NCBI RefSeq assembly: GCF_004363005.1
Contig: NZ_SNYH01000006.1
Span: 186,001-250,000, forward strand
Length of the DNA stretch: 64,000 nt
Direction: 5' to 3'
Source: Tenacibaculum caenipelagi
GTDB taxonomy: Bacteria; Bacteroidota; Bacteroidia; Flavobacteriales; Flavobacteriaceae
Made by a program: the position numbers and the translations under genes. Every line of letters begins with the position of its first letter. Positions within the stretch are counted from its first letter, which is position 1. The notes beneath the pieces are model-generated. The model was not told where the DNA came from. It saw only the letters and a program-made list of their open reading frames with translations, and did not search any database. This document shows, in pieces, positions 52,743 through 61,863 of the stretch.

Positions 52743-53513
52743 ATGCAAGAAAGACCTTTAATTTTGGTTACTAATGATGATGGAATTACAGCTCCTGGTA
52801 TTCGTATGTTGATTGAAATTATGAATAAAATAGGTGATGTAGTTGTGGTAGCTCCTGACAGTCCGCAAAGTGGGATGGGACATGCCATTACTGTTGATAA
52901 TGTATTGCATTGTAATCCTATTACGATTGATGAAGGACCACAAATTGAATATAGCTGTTCAGGTACACCGGCAGATTGTGTTAAAATGGCAAAAAATGAA
53001 ATTTTAAATCGAACTCCCGATTTATGTGTTTCAGGAATTAATCACGGATCAAACTCGTCTATTAATGTTATTTATTCAGGAACCATGAGTGCTGCTGTTG
53101 AAGCGGGTATTGAAGGGATTCCTGCTATTGGTTTTTCTTTGTTAGATTTTGATTGGCATGCCGATTTTAGAGCAGCTAAAAAGCATATAGAAAGAATAGC
53201 ATTAAATGTTTTGTTGAACGGACTGCCTGATGGAGTAGTATTGAATGTAAACATTCCGAAGCTAAAAGAGGAAGATATTAAAGGAGTTCGTATTTGTAGA
53301 CAAGCTAATGGATATTGGAAAGAGAATTTTGATAAACGTAAGAGCCCTTTTGGTAAAGAATATTACTGGCTATCTGGAGAGTTTGTAAACAAAGATAAAG
53401 GTCAAGATACAGATATCTGGGCGTTAGAAAATGGGTATATTTCTGTGGTTCCTGTTCAGTTTGATATGACAGCACATCACGCAATTCAAAAATTACATAC
53501 ATGGGACATATAA
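52743..53513 (+). CDS. surE: 5'/3'-nucleotidase SurE
   Basis: Metal-dependent nucleoside monophosphate phosphatase of 256 aa. The N-terminus LILVTNDDGITAPGIRMLIE has the Asp-Asp metal pair, followed by VVVAPDSPQSGMGHAIT with the conserved Ser, and LCVSGINHGSNSSINVIYSG with the Asn that completes the site. It heads a plus-strand run: surE, a small membrane gene overlapping by 13 bp, lpxB and an NlpC/P60 gene. A TACATTTG -7-like box is at 52717-52724. Confidence 0.96.
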   Translation: MQERPLILVTNDDGITAPGIRMLIEIMNKIGDVVVVAPDSPQSGMGHAITVDNVLHCNPITIDEGPQIEYSCSGTPADCVKMAKNEILNRTPDLCVSGINHGSNSSINVIYSGTMSAAVEAGIEGIPAIGFSLLDFDWHADFRAAKKHIERIALNVLLNGLPDGVVLNVNIPKLKEEDIKGVRICRQANGYWKENFDKRKSPFGKEYYWLSGEFVNKDKGQDTDIWALENGYISVVPVQFDMTAHHAIQKLHTWDI

Positions 53514-53788
53514 AAAAGGAAATAGCAATCGGAATTTTAGTTTCGTTGTTTGCAACAGCTTGTGGTTTTTTTGTGTATTTACAATACATTTCACAATCTA
53601 GTATGTCTGAAACACTAGAAAGAATTAGAGAAGGAGGAATGTTAGGTTCTGTAATAGCCCTAGCAGCGATCCCTAATTTGTTTGTGTTTTGGGTGTTTTT
53701 AAAAAAGAAGCAAGATTATAGAGCAAGAGGAGTGTTAATAGCTACCATTGCTATAGCGTTGTTAACCTTTGTTTTAAAATTTTTTTAA
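53501..53788 (+). CDS. Small membrane protein between surE and lpxB
   Basis: The 95-aa protein has three hydrophobic segments (about residues 7-29, 47-67 and 75-95) joined by short charged loops (RIREGGMLG, KKKQDYRARG). No enzymatic motif is visible. Its start overlaps the surE stop by 13 bp, and lpxB begins 10 bp after it, so it is certainly translated from the same mRNA. The constant position between surE and lpxB hints at a link with envelope or lipid A synthesis, but function is unknown. Confidence 0.85.
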   Translation: MGHIKKEIAIGILVSLFATACGFFVYLQYISQSSMSETLERIREGGMLGSVIALAAIPNLFVFWVFLKKKQDYRARGVLIATIAIALLTFVLKFF

Positions 53789-53798
53789 TTGAAGTAGG

Positions 53799-54911
53799 AT
53801 GAAATATTACATTCTTGCAGGTGAAGCTTCAGGTGATTTGCACGGAGCAAGTTTAATGAAGGCGTTGTTGAAGGAAGATCCAGAAGCAGATATTCGCTTT
53901 TGGGGAGGAGATTTAATGCAAGAAGTTGGCGGTACACTTGTAAAACATTACAAAGAACGTGCTTTTATGGGGTTTGTTGAGGTGCTGATGAATTTACGTA
54001 AGATTTTAGGCATGATCTCTTTCTGTAAAAAAGACATCGCACAATTTAATCCTGATGTACTAATTTTTATTGACAACTCGGGCTTTAATCTTCGTATTGC
54101 CAAATGGGCAAAACAACAAGGCTTTAGAACCAATTATTATATATCACCACAAGTTTGGGCAAGCAGGGCAAGTAGGGTAAAAGATATCAAACGCGATATT
54201 GATGAGATGTTTGTAATCCTCCCGTTTGAAAAAGAATTTTATAAAAAGCGTGGATATAATGTTCATTTTGTAGGACATCCGTTAATTGATGGAATTTCTG
54301 ACAGAAAACAAGTATCTATTGAAAAGTTTAGAAAAGAATACGATTTAGGGTATAAAGAAATTATAGCGCTATTGCCAGGAAGTAGAAAACAGGAAATCAC
54401 CAAAATGTTATCAGTAATGTTATCGTTGGTAGATAATTTTCCCGGATATCAATTTGTGGTGGCGGGAGCACCGAGTCAGTCGTACGAGTTTTATCAAGAA
54501 ATTATAGGTGATGCAAATGTGAAATTCATCAATAATAAAACGTATGATTTGTTGAGTATTTCATATGCAGCTTTGGTAGCATCAGGAACTGCAACTTTAG
54601 AAACAGCCTTGTTTAAAGTACCACAAGTGGTGTGTTATAAAGGAAGCAATATTTCGTACCAAATAGCGAAACGAATTATTACGTTACGTTATATCTCATT
54701 GGTGAATTTGATTATGGATAGGGAAGTGGTGAAAGAGTTGATACAAAACGATTTTACCAAGGAAAATTTAAAACATGAGTTAGCACGTATTTTAGAGTCT
54801 GAACATCGTCAACAATTGTTTTTGTCGTATTTTGATTTGGAACAGAAATTAGGAGGCAAAGGAGCTTCTGCAAAAACTGCCAAATTGATTGTTGGCGGAT
54901 TGAAAAAATAA
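53799..54911 (+). CDS. lpxB: Lipid-A-disaccharide synthase
   Basis: Peripheral inner-membrane glycosyltransferase that joins lipid X and UDP-diacylglucosamine. The 370-aa protein starts MKYYILAGEASGDLHGASLM, the LpxB signature, and has FIDNSGFNLRIAKWAKQQG, YYISPQVWASRASRVKDIKR, FVGHPLID, ALLPGSRKQEI and ASGTATLETALFKVPQVVCY. Length is usual for the family. It follows the small membrane gene by 10 bp and precedes the NlpC/P60 gene by 9 bp, so the surE-lpxB-NlpC run is one operon. Confidence 0.97.
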   Translation: MKYYILAGEASGDLHGASLMKALLKEDPEADIRFWGGDLMQEVGGTLVKHYKERAFMGFVEVLMNLRKILGMISFCKKDIAQFNPDVLIFIDNSGFNLRIAKWAKQQGFRTNYYISPQVWASRASRVKDIKRDIDEMFVILPFEKEFYKKRGYNVHFVGHPLIDGISDRKQVSIEKFRKEYDLGYKEIIALLPGSRKQEITKMLSVMLSLVDNFPGYQFVVAGAPSQSYEFYQEIIGDANVKFINNKTYDLLSISYAALVASGTATLETALFKVPQVVCYKGSNISYQIAKRIITLRYISLVNLIMDREVVKELIQNDFTKENLKHELARILESEHRQQLFLSYFDLEQKLGGKGASAKTAKLIVGGLKK

Positions 54912-54920
54912 AAATAAACT

Positions 54921-55478
54921 ATGATTAAAAAAATCCTCTTTTTATGTACACTATCGTTTTTTATGATTTCATGCGGGTCGTCAAAAAATGTGAGTAGTAC
55001 TTACCAAAAAACAGCTTCAACAATGACACCTAGAGAAGTTGATGTTGCAAGTACTAAGTCAGAGGTTACAGAAGAGGTCGTAGTAAAAGAAGTAACAGTT
55101 GCCGATAAAATTGTTTGGACTGCAGTAACTTATAAAGGAGTACCTTATCGTTTTGGTGGAATGAGCAAAAGAGGAATGGATTGCTCTGGGTTAATTTTTA
55201 CCTCGTTTCAGCAACGAAACGTGCCTATTGCCAGAAGTTCTCACGAAATGTATAGACAAGGAGAAAGCATTCCATTACGAGAAGTACAAAGAGGCGACTT
55301 GTTGTTTTTTAAAACTTCTAGAAGGAGAGGAAAGGTAAACCATGTTGGTTTAGTGACTTCTGTTGATAACGGCGATGTGCGTTTTATTCACTCAACCACT
55401 TCGCAAGGGGTTATTGTAACATCTTTACACGAACATTATTGGAAACGTACTTTTATTGAAGCGAAAAGGGTGTTGTAA
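54921..55478 (+). CDS. NlpC/P60 (C40) family lipoprotein peptidase
   Basis: Cell-wall endopeptidase of 185 aa anchored by a lipid. The signal ends in SFFMISCGSS with the lipobox Cys at about residue 18. The NlpC/P60 domain (about 70-185) has the catalytic Cys in KRGMDCSGLIF, the His in KVNHVGLV and a polar third residue after HSTTS. It would cleave peptidoglycan stem peptides. It is the last gene of the surE-lpxB run; no clear terminator follows. Confidence 0.94.
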   Translation: MIKKILFLCTLSFFMISCGSSKNVSSTYQKTASTMTPREVDVASTKSEVTEEVVVKEVTVADKIVWTAVTYKGVPYRFGGMSKRGMDCSGLIFTSFQQRNVPIARSSHEMYRQGESIPLREVQRGDLLFFKTSRRRGKVNHVGLVTSVDNGDVRFIHSTTSQGVIVTSLHEHYWKRTFIEAKRVL

Positions 55479-55623
55479 ACTTTTAAAAAGAATAAACTGT
55501 CGCTATCTGTTCAGTGGCTATGATTTAAGCGTGGAATAAGTCAGAGACTTTCCGCTGTAGAAATCATCTGATTTAAAAATTAATAAATCTTGTTTTTTTA
55601 TTCGGCCTGCTGAATTATAGCCA
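55479..55623. other. Intergenic segment of unusual composition before the TPR lipoprotein
   Basis: This 145-bp stretch is more GC-balanced than its surroundings (CTGTCGCTATCTGTTCAGTG; AGAGACTTTCCGCTGTAG) and has no open frame. TGGCTAT near 55516 and ATAGCCA near 55617 form a 7-bp inverted repeat about 100 bp apart. It could be a remnant of an insertion or a recombination site. Confidence 0.35.
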
Positions 55624-56235
55624 TTATTGCACACAGTTTTTTATTTTAGATTTGATTAAGTCAACTTGATTTTGAAGACCTGAATTTTCAGCCATTAACT
55701 TTTCAATTTTTTTCAACTCAACCTTTGCTTTTTCACATTTTCCTAATGCAGTTAGATTAAAAGACTTGTGAATTCTTGCCATAGCAGTTTGAAGTTTGTT
55801 ATTACTTTTGGTTATTACAAAATTAGCAATCTCAACGCCTTTTTCAAATTCACCAGTTCTAAAATAATTAAGACTTAAATTGTTTCCAGCATTTAAATAA
55901 GTAGAGTCAGAAACTTTTATTGATTTTAGATAATATTCAATTGCCTTGTTGTAATTATTTAAATGACTATATGTAATTCCAATATTGTTTAAAATAGTTG
56001 CATTATTAGGTTCAATCTTATCTGCTTTTAACAATAGTTCATTAGCTTTTTCTGTATAACCTTCCTTGCCAAATTCAACTCCTTCGTTATTCAGTCTTTT
56101 GCCTTTTTCAGTTTTAAAATAGTCTCCTTTAAAAACGATTTGTTCAGTTCCGTTCAAATCAATTTTTCTGAATTCAGAGTTCTTACATGATATGAATGAG
56201 ACAAATATAAATGCGAGAAAATAATACTTTTTCAT
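55624..56235 (-). CDS. TPR-repeat lipoprotein
   Basis: The 203-aa protein begins with a lipoprotein signal (FVSFISCKNSEF, Cys at about residue 17) and then has tetratricopeptide repeats: EKANELLLKADKIEPNNATI, NNIGITYSHLNNYNKAIEYY and AGNNLSLNYFRTGEFEKGVE. It is probably a scaffold on the inner face of the outer membrane; no partner is known. It is oriented opposite to the lpxB operon, flanked by the 10-bp inverted repeats at 55626-55635 and 56246-56255, and has the look of a separately acquired single gene. Confidence 0.88.
   Translation of the reverse strand: MKKYYFLAFIFVSFISCKNSEFRKIDLNGTEQIVFKGDYFKTEKGKRLNNEGVEFGKEGYTEKANELLLKADKIEPNNATILNNIGITYSHLNNYNKAIEYYLKSIKVSDSTYLNAGNNLSLNYFRTGEFEKGVEIANFVITKSNNKLQTAMARIHKSFNLTALGKCEKAKVELKKIEKLMAENSGLQNQVDLIKSKIKNCVQ
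55626..55635 (+). repeat. Left 10-bp inverted repeat flanking the TPR lipoprotein gene
   Basis: ATTGCACACA here is exactly complementary to TGTGTGCAAT at 56246-56255. It overlaps the last base of the gene's stop codon. A few more bases outside match with a 2-nt gap (AGCCATTATTGC against AACCATTGC). Confidence 0.5.
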
Positions 56236-56245
56236 AGATTTAAAT

Positions 56246-56255
56246 TGTGTGCAAT
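56246..56255 (-). repeat. Right 10-bp inverted repeat flanking the TPR lipoprotein gene
   Basis: TGTGTGCAAT, the partner of 55626-55635, lies 11 bp upstream of the TPR lipoprotein start codon. Confidence 0.5.
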
Positions 56256-56314
56256 GGTTAAAATATCTTTCGGTTCAATGATTGATATCGTCCAATAGCG
56301 AAGTTAATAGTTTA

Positions 56315-56361
56315 AAATTAAGAATCAAACTAAAAAAGCAACCTCAAATGAGATTGCTTTT
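56315..56361. repeat. 47-nt dispersed repeat containing a terminator, copy B
   Basis: It matches 40975-41021 at 45 of 47 positions, including flank outside the hairpin. It lies 28 bp beyond the obgE stop and serves as a minus-strand terminator for obgE, with a weaker T tract on the plus side (GCTTTTATATA). Confidence 0.85.
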
Positions 56362-56388
56362 ATATATGTTATTATTTTGTAAGATGAA

Positions 56389-57378
56389 TTAATTCAACAT
56401 TTGCCATAATTTATCTTTCAGTTCCATTAAGCCTTGTTGGGCAACAGAAGAGATAAATATAGTTTCAATACCTTCTGGTAAATCTTGTTTAATTTCTTCT
56501 TTTAGCTCATCGTCTAACATGTCAGACTTAGAAATAGCTAACAAACGATCCTTATCTAACAATTCAGGATTGTGTTTGCGTAATTCGTTCAGCAAGATTT
56601 CATATTCTTTTTGAATATCAACACTATCGGCAGGAATTAAAAAGAGTAGGGTAGAGTTGCGCTCTATATGACGTAAAAAGTGATGTCCTAACCCTTTTCC
56701 TTCTGCAGCTCCTTCAATAATTCCAGGAATATCTGCCATGACAAAACTTTGATGATTACGATATTCTACAATTCCTAAATTAGGTTTTAAGGTTGTAAAA
56801 GCGTAATCAGCAATTTTAGGTTTGGCTGCGGTAATTACCGATAAAAGAGTCGATTTTCCAGCATTTGGAAATCCAACTAAACCAACATCAGCTAAAAGTT
56901 TTAATTCAATACGAAACCAGCCTTCTTGTCCGTCAATACCTGGTTGTGCGTAGCGAGGTGTTTGGTTGGTTGCCGATTTAAAATGCCAGTTACCACGACC
57001 ACCTTTACCACCTTCTAATAAGATAATCTCTTGCCCGTCTTCAACAACTTCGTGTAAAATTTCATCGGTATCAGCATCACGAATAATAGTTCCTAACGGA
57101 ACAGGAACCACAACATCGGCACCATCATGACCTGTACTACGACTGGCACTACCATCACCACCGTGTTCTGCTCTAAAATGACGTTTAAATTTTAGATGGA
57201 AAAGTGTCCACATATTTTTATCACCACGTAATATAATATGACCACCACGACCACCGTCACCACCATCAGGGCCACCTTTCGCGATGTATTTTTCGCGATG
57301 TAAGTGTGCAGATCCACGACCACCTTTACCAGAAGATGCGTAGATTTTAATATAGTCGACAAAATTTCCTTCAGTCAT
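56389..57378 (-). CDS. obgE: GTPase Obg
   Basis: Essential ribosome-associated GTPase of 329 aa. The N-terminal Obg domain (residues 1 to about 158) is glycine-rich, with [20 protein letters not shown] and [19 protein letters not shown]. The G domain has P-loop GFPNAGKST, switch [20 protein letters not shown] and the SKSD base-recognition motif. The C-terminal OCT domain of some homologues is missing, which is normal for this phylum. It is encoded downstream of the HPRT-adenylate kinase fusion on the same strand, with a repeat element between. Confidence 0.97.
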   Translation of the reverse strand: MTEGNFVDYIKIYASSGKGGRGSAHLHREKYIAKGGPDGGDGGRGGHIILRGDKNMWTLFHLKFKRHFRAEHGGDGSASRSTGHDGADVVVPVPLGTIIRDADTDEILHEVVEDGQEIILLEGGKGGRGNWHFKSATNQTPRYAQPGIDGQEGWFRIELKLLADVGLVGFPNAGKSTLLSVITAAKPKIADYAFTTLKPNLGIVEYRNHQSFVMADIPGIIEGAAEGKGLGHHFLRHIERNSTLLFLIPADSVDIQKEYEILLNELRKHNPELLDKDRLLAISKSDMLDDELKEEIKQDLPEGIETIFISSVAQQGLMELKDKLWQMLN

Positions 57379-57390
57379 TTTCTTTTATAA

Positions 57391-57467
57391 TGTCATTCCT
57401 GCAAAGACAGGAATCTTGTTAATGTTATTTTTTATACAATGAAATTTCTGCTTTGGCAGGAATGACA
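57391..57467. repeat. Inverted-repeat intergenic element (MITE/REP-like)
   Basis: TGTCATTCCTGC at 57391-57402 and GCAGGAATGACA at 57456-57467 are exact inverted ends of a 77-bp element. Each half also folds on itself (TTCCTGCAAAGACAGGAA; TTCTGCTTTGGCAGGAA). It fills the gap between obgE and hpt-adk and would form a cruciform or a double hairpin in RNA. The sequence resembles the 'TGTCATTCCTGC' repeats common in Bacteroidetes genomes. Confidence 0.75.
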
Positions 57468-57472
57468 ATGTA

Positions 57473-58591
57473 TTATAAAGTATCGAATACTTCTGATAAA
57501 CGTTGTGTAATTTCTTCGATTGAGCCTACACCGTTTACTCCGTAATATGTACCTTGAGCTTCGTAAAAGTCTTTTAAAACAGCTGTTTTAGTATTGTACT
57601 CGTTAAAACGATTACGGATTTTACTTTCATCCATATCATCTGAACGACCGCTTGTTTTTCCTCTTTCTAATAAACGTTCAACTAATAAATCTTCTGGCAC
57701 TTCTAAAGCAACCATTCCGTTGATACGTTCATTTTTTTCAGCTAAAAAAGTATCTAAAGCCTCAGCTTGCGATTCTGTACGAGGGAAACCATCAAAAATA
57801 AAACCTGCAGCATTTGCATTTTTGTTTACCTCTTCTTTTAGCATGTTAATCGTAACTTCATCAGGAACTAAATCACCAGCATCAATATATTTTTTAGCTA
57901 ATAATCCTAATTCAGTTTCGTTTTTAATATTAAATCGGAATACTTCTCCTGTTGAAATGTGTACTAAATTGTATTTTTCTCTTAAAACTTCTGCTTGAGT
58001 ACCTTTTCCTGCACCTGGAGGGCCGAATAATACGATGTTTTTCATTTTGGGTTGTGTTGTTAATTGATAAATAGCCGGTAAATTTCTACCATAGCCTTGG
58101 TAATCGAGCCCGTAACCTACGATAAACTTATCTTCAATACTCTTTCCGATATAGTCTATATGTAATTCTTTACGATACACATCTGGCTTGTAAAAAAGTG
58201 TAACTATTTTTAGTTCTTTTATATTTTTTGTGGCAAAGATTTCATGAATCTCTTGAAGGGTGGCGCCAGTATCGATAATATCTTCTAAAATGATAACTGT
58301 ACGTCCTGATAAATCTTCATTCAGACCAATTAAGCTCTTTACATTTTCTGTTGAAGTAGTGCCTTCGTAAGAAGCCAACTTTACAAAACTGATCTCACAA
58401 TTGCCTTTGTATTGGCGCAAGAAATCGGCTGTAAAAACAAAGCATCCGTTTAAAATTCCTATAAAAACAGGAACTTCATCTTTGGGTAAATCGTGTTTAA
58501 CTTGTTCTGCCAAAGAGGCAACAATAGTTGAGATTTCATTTGGAGAAATGAATTCTTTAAAGTATAAATCGTGAAGTTTTGTAATTTTCAT
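57473..58591 (-). CDS. adk: Hypoxanthine phosphoribosyltransferase-adenylate kinase fusion
   Basis: A single 372-aa frame. Residues 1 to about 180 are a purine phosphoribosyltransferase: FIGILNGCFVFTADFLRQ, the PRPP loop VIILEDIIDTGATL at 99-112, and KFIVGYGLDYQGYGRNLPAI. Residues 183-372 are adenylate kinase starting at MKNIVLFGPPGAGKGTQAEV with P-loop GPPGAGKGT at 190-198, then FDGFPRTESQAEAL and RGKTSGRSDDMDESKIRNRF, the short-lid form. The fusion couples purine salvage (IMP/GMP formation) to AMP phosphorylation. Met183 could also allow an internal start for free adenylate kinase. Confidence 0.95.
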   Translation of the reverse strand: MKITKLHDLYFKEFISPNEISTIVASLAEQVKHDLPKDEVPVFIGILNGCFVFTADFLRQYKGNCEISFVKLASYEGTTSTENVKSLIGLNEDLSGRTVIILEDIIDTGATLQEIHEIFATKNIKELKIVTLFYKPDVYRKELHIDYIGKSIEDKFIVGYGLDYQGYGRNLPAIYQLTTQPKMKNIVLFGPPGAGKGTQAEVLREKYNLVHISTGEVFRFNIKNETELGLLAKKYIDAGDLVPDEVTINMLKEEVNKNANAAGFIFDGFPRTESQAEALDTFLAEKNERINGMVALEVPEDLLVERLLERGKTSGRSDDMDESKIRNRFNEYNTKTAVLKDFYEAQGTYYGVNGVGSIEEITQRLSEVFDTL

Positions 58592-58624
58592 CAGACTGCA
58601 AAGATAGTTGCTTGATATTAAATG

Positions 58625-58659
58625 AAAAAACCGTTTTGAAGTTTATTCAAAACGGTTTT
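58625..58659 (-). terminator. Terminator of secDF
   Basis: On the minus strand AAAACCGTTTTGAA and TTCAAAACGGTTTT form a 14-bp stem followed by TTTTTT, directly after the secDF stop at 58679. Confidence 0.9.
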
Positions 58660-58678
58660 ATGTGTGTTTTTATAGGAG

Positions 58679-61657
58679 TTACTTTTTATCTTCTTTTTTT
58701 GAAACGTCAAACATAATTGGCGTTGCAACAAATAATGAAGAGTATGTACCCACTACTACACCTATGATTAATGCGAACATAAATCCTTTAATACTATCTC
58801 CTCCAAAGAAGAAAATAGCTAACATTACTAATAATGTTGTTAAAGAGGTGTTGATTGTTCTTCCTAATGTACTACATAATGCTTTGTTTACTAAGCTTGC
58901 AGTAACTGAGTTTTTACCTTCTGTAAATTCTCTAATTCTATCAAAAATTACTACGGTATCATTTAATGAGTAACCTACTACTGTTAAGATTGCAGCAATG
59001 AATGATTGACCGATTTCCATATCAAATGGCATGAATTTGTATAGTAAAGAGAATACTCCTAATACTACTAATACATCGTGGAAAACAGCGACTACCGCAC
59101 CGATAGAATAAGCCATTTTTCTAAAACGTAATAAGATATATAAGAATACGATGATTAACGATCCTAATACTGCCCATAAAGCAGCTTGTTTAATATCATC
59201 AGCAATAGTTGGATCTACTTTCATATAGCTCATAATTCCATTTCCAGCTTTTTCAAAACCAGGCTTGAAATCTTCGTAACTTGTATTTCCTAAATAAGGT
59301 TTTAATCCGTTGTATAAAGTATTTTGAACCACTTCATCAACTTCTGTACCTTCTTCATCAATTTTATAAACAGTAGTAATTTTTAATTGGTTATCAGAAC
59401 CATAAGTCTTTACTTCTGGCGCAGTACCAAATGCATCTTTTAAAGTAGCAGCAACTTCATTACTTTTCATAGTTTGATCAAAACGTACTACATATGAACG
59501 CCCTCCTTTAAAGTCTACACCTTGTTTTAAACCTACTGTTAAAATAGATACTAAACCAACAGTGATAAAGAATCCTGAAACGATGTATGCAATTTTACGT
59601 TTTTGTAAGAATTCAACAGCAATGTTCTTAAACCAGTTTTTAGAAAGATTTGTGTTAAAGGTTAAGTTTGTACCTCTAGCAGCAGCACCATCAATAAATA
59701 AACGAGTAATAAAAATTGCAGTGAATAAAGAAGTACCAATACCTAACATTAAAGTATAGGCAAAACCTTTAATAGGACCTGTACCGAAAACATATAAGAT
59801 AACCCCTGTTAAGAAAGTAGTAATGTTTGCATCAATAATTGCAGATAAGGCTCCTTTAAAACTAAATCCTTCTTCTACAGAAGTACCTAAACCTTTTCCT
59901 TCATTTAAGGCTTCTTTAATTCTTTCGAAGATAATTACGTTGGCATCAACCGACATACCTATAGTTAAGATAATACCTGCGATACCTGGTAAAGTTAATA
60001 CAGCTCCGAATGCTGCTAACCATCCAAAAATAAATAAGATGTTTACAACTAAAGCAATGTTAGCATATAAACCAGACTTACCATAATATACAACCATCCA
60101 TCCTAAAACTAATAAAATAGCTAAGGCAAATGACCACATACTTGCGTTGATAGATTCTTGTCCTAAAGATGGTCCTACAACCTCTGCTTCAATAATACGA
60201 GCAGGAGCAGGTAATTTACCAGCTTTTAGTACGGTTGCAATATCTTGTGCTTCATTTACGGTCATAGAACCTCCAGAAATTTGAGTACTACCTCCCGTAA
60301 TAGCTCCATTTACCACTGGCGCTGTGTACACATAATCATCTAAAACAACAGCAACAAATTTCCCAACATTTTCGCTGGTCATTTTCGCCCATTTTTTAGT
60401 TCCTTCACCGTTCATTAACATAGAAACAACAGGCTTGCTTAATTGGTCGTAATCTTGCTTGGCATCGGCAATCACATCACCATCAATAGGAGCTTTATCT
60501 GCTCTGTTAGATTTGATAGCGTATAGACCAATTATTTCTGCAGTACCGTCTGCACTTGGTTGTGCTTTATAATCCCATAAAAACTTAACATATTTTAAGT
60601 TGTTAGGTAATAAAGCTCTTACCTCTTTGTTTTTTAATAAGCTATTTACTTTAGCTGTATCCTGAACTCTTGCTTGTGCAACCAAAGAACTCATTTGTTG
60701 TTGAGATTGCGCTATATTAGGGAATAAATAAGTAAATAGGTTTTTTTGACTTTCAACTTTAGTTGAATCTGCTGATTCACCTAATAAATCATCAATATTA
60801 TCAGCTTTAGCTGAATCTTTAACTTGTTCTGTTGTAGAATCATCTTTTAATAATTCTGCAACTTTAGCGTTAGCAGCAAAGAAAAAGTTTTGAACTTCTG
60901 CATTGGTATATACTTCCCAAAATTGTAATTCAGCTGTACTTTGTAATAAATTTTGAACGCGCTCAATATCTTTAGCTCCTGGTAATTCTACTTGAATTCT
61001 ACCAGAAGTACCAATACGTTGAATGTTTGGTTGTACTACTCCGAATTTATCGATACGGCTACGTAATACTTCAAAAGCAGTGTTGATAGATGTGTTGATT
61101 TCTTCTTGTAATGTCGATTTAACTTGTTCGTTAGTTTTATTGAAATCTATCTTATCTCGTAAAGCTTTAGTACCAAAAATAGTAGGGTCACTTAACTTAA
61201 TACCTCCTTTACTTATACTCTCAAATTGGTTGAAGAATAAATCTAAGTAATCACTTTGACTGTTTTTTTGAGCCTCATCAGCTTTAGCTAACGCTTCAAG
61301 AAACACAGGATTTTTTGAGTTGTTTGATAATCCAACTAAAATATCTTTTACAGATACTTGTAAAATTGCATTAATACCACCCTTTAAATCCAAACCAAGG
61401 TTCATTTGGCTCTTCTTGATGTCATTGTAGCTGTATTTTGCAAATCCTAAATTTACAATCTCTTTATTAGCTACGCTATCTAAGTATTTTCGTTCATATT
61501 TCGCTAAAGCTCTACCGTTGTTATCGGGAACATTTGCTTTCGCATACTCTTTCGCACTATCTTCTACCTTATTGGCAAAAAACGTGAACGATAATTGATA
61601 AATACTCACTAAACCAAAAAGAATAGCAAATAATTTAATTAATCCTTTGTTTTGCAT
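58679..61657 (-). CDS. secDF: Protein translocase SecDF fusion
   Basis: Inner-membrane, proton-driven accessory part of the Sec translocon, here one 992-aa protein. The SecD half has LGLDLKGGINAILQVSVKDI, a large periplasmic head (about residues 75-500) and the motif FIFGWLAAFGAVLTLPGIAG before MSVDANVIIFERIKEAL. The SecF half begins about residue 670 with QGVDFKGGRSYVVRFD and has VVGYSLNDTVVIFDRIRE. Twelve membrane segments in two groups of six fit the family. A long Gln/Ser/Asp-rich insert lies in the head (about residues 250-320), common in Bacteroidetes. Confidence 0.96.
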   Translation of the reverse strand: MQNKGLIKLFAILFGLVSIYQLSFTFFANKVEDSAKEYAKANVPDNNGRALAKYERKYLDSVANKEIVNLGFAKYSYNDIKKSQMNLGLDLKGGINAILQVSVKDILVGLSNNSKNPVFLEALAKADEAQKNSQSDYLDLFFNQFESISKGGIKLSDPTIFGTKALRDKIDFNKTNEQVKSTLQEEINTSINTAFEVLRSRIDKFGVVQPNIQRIGTSGRIQVELPGAKDIERVQNLLQSTAELQFWEVYTNAEVQNFFFAANAKVAELLKDDSTTEQVKDSAKADNIDDLLGESADSTKVESQKNLFTYLFPNIAQSQQQMSSLVAQARVQDTAKVNSLLKNKEVRALLPNNLKYVKFLWDYKAQPSADGTAEIIGLYAIKSNRADKAPIDGDVIADAKQDYDQLSKPVVSMLMNGEGTKKWAKMTSENVGKFVAVVLDDYVYTAPVVNGAITGGSTQISGGSMTVNEAQDIATVLKAGKLPAPARIIEAEVVGPSLGQESINASMWSFALAILLVLGWMVVYYGKSGLYANIALVVNILFIFGWLAAFGAVLTLPGIAGIILTIGMSVDANVIIFERIKEALNEGKGLGTSVEEGFSFKGALSAIIDANITTFLTGVILYVFGTGPIKGFAYTLMLGIGTSLFTAIFITRLFIDGAAARGTNLTFNTNLSKNWFKNIAVEFLQKRKIAYIVSGFFITVGLVSILTVGLKQGVDFKGGRSYVVRFDQTMKSNEVAATLKDAFGTAPEVKTYGSDNQLKITTVYKIDEEGTEVDEVVQNTLYNGLKPYLGNTSYEDFKPGFEKAGNGIMSYMKVDPTIADDIKQAALWAVLGSLIIVFLYILLRFRKMAYSIGAVVAVFHDVLVVLGVFSLLYKFMPFDMEIGQSFIAAILTVVGYSLNDTVVIFDRIREFTEGKNSVTASLVNKALCSTLGRTINTSLTTLLVMLAIFFFGGDSIKGFMFALIIGVVVGTYSSLFVATPIMFDVSKKEDKK

Positions 61658-61695
61658 TGTAAAAATTTTAAATCGACATTATTTTATAAAACGTG

Positions 61696-61727
61696 CAAAT
61701 ATAGCGTTTCATTAAAAAAAAAGCCAA
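61696..61727 (-). promoter_or_regulatory. secDF promoter
   Basis: On the minus strand TTG (61725-61727), a 21-bp spacer and TATATTTG (61696-61703) match the Bacteroidetes consensus, about 39 nt before the secDF start codon. Confidence 0.7.
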
Positions 61728-61863
61728 TTCTTTTACCATATTTACGTCAATGGGAAATATTTAGGTATTATTTGCTAATAAAAGTCAGTTTTTGTAGGAA
61801 TTATATTGCGTATATTTACTTACTTTTTTAAAAAACAAATAACTTAAATTTAAACGATTTGCA

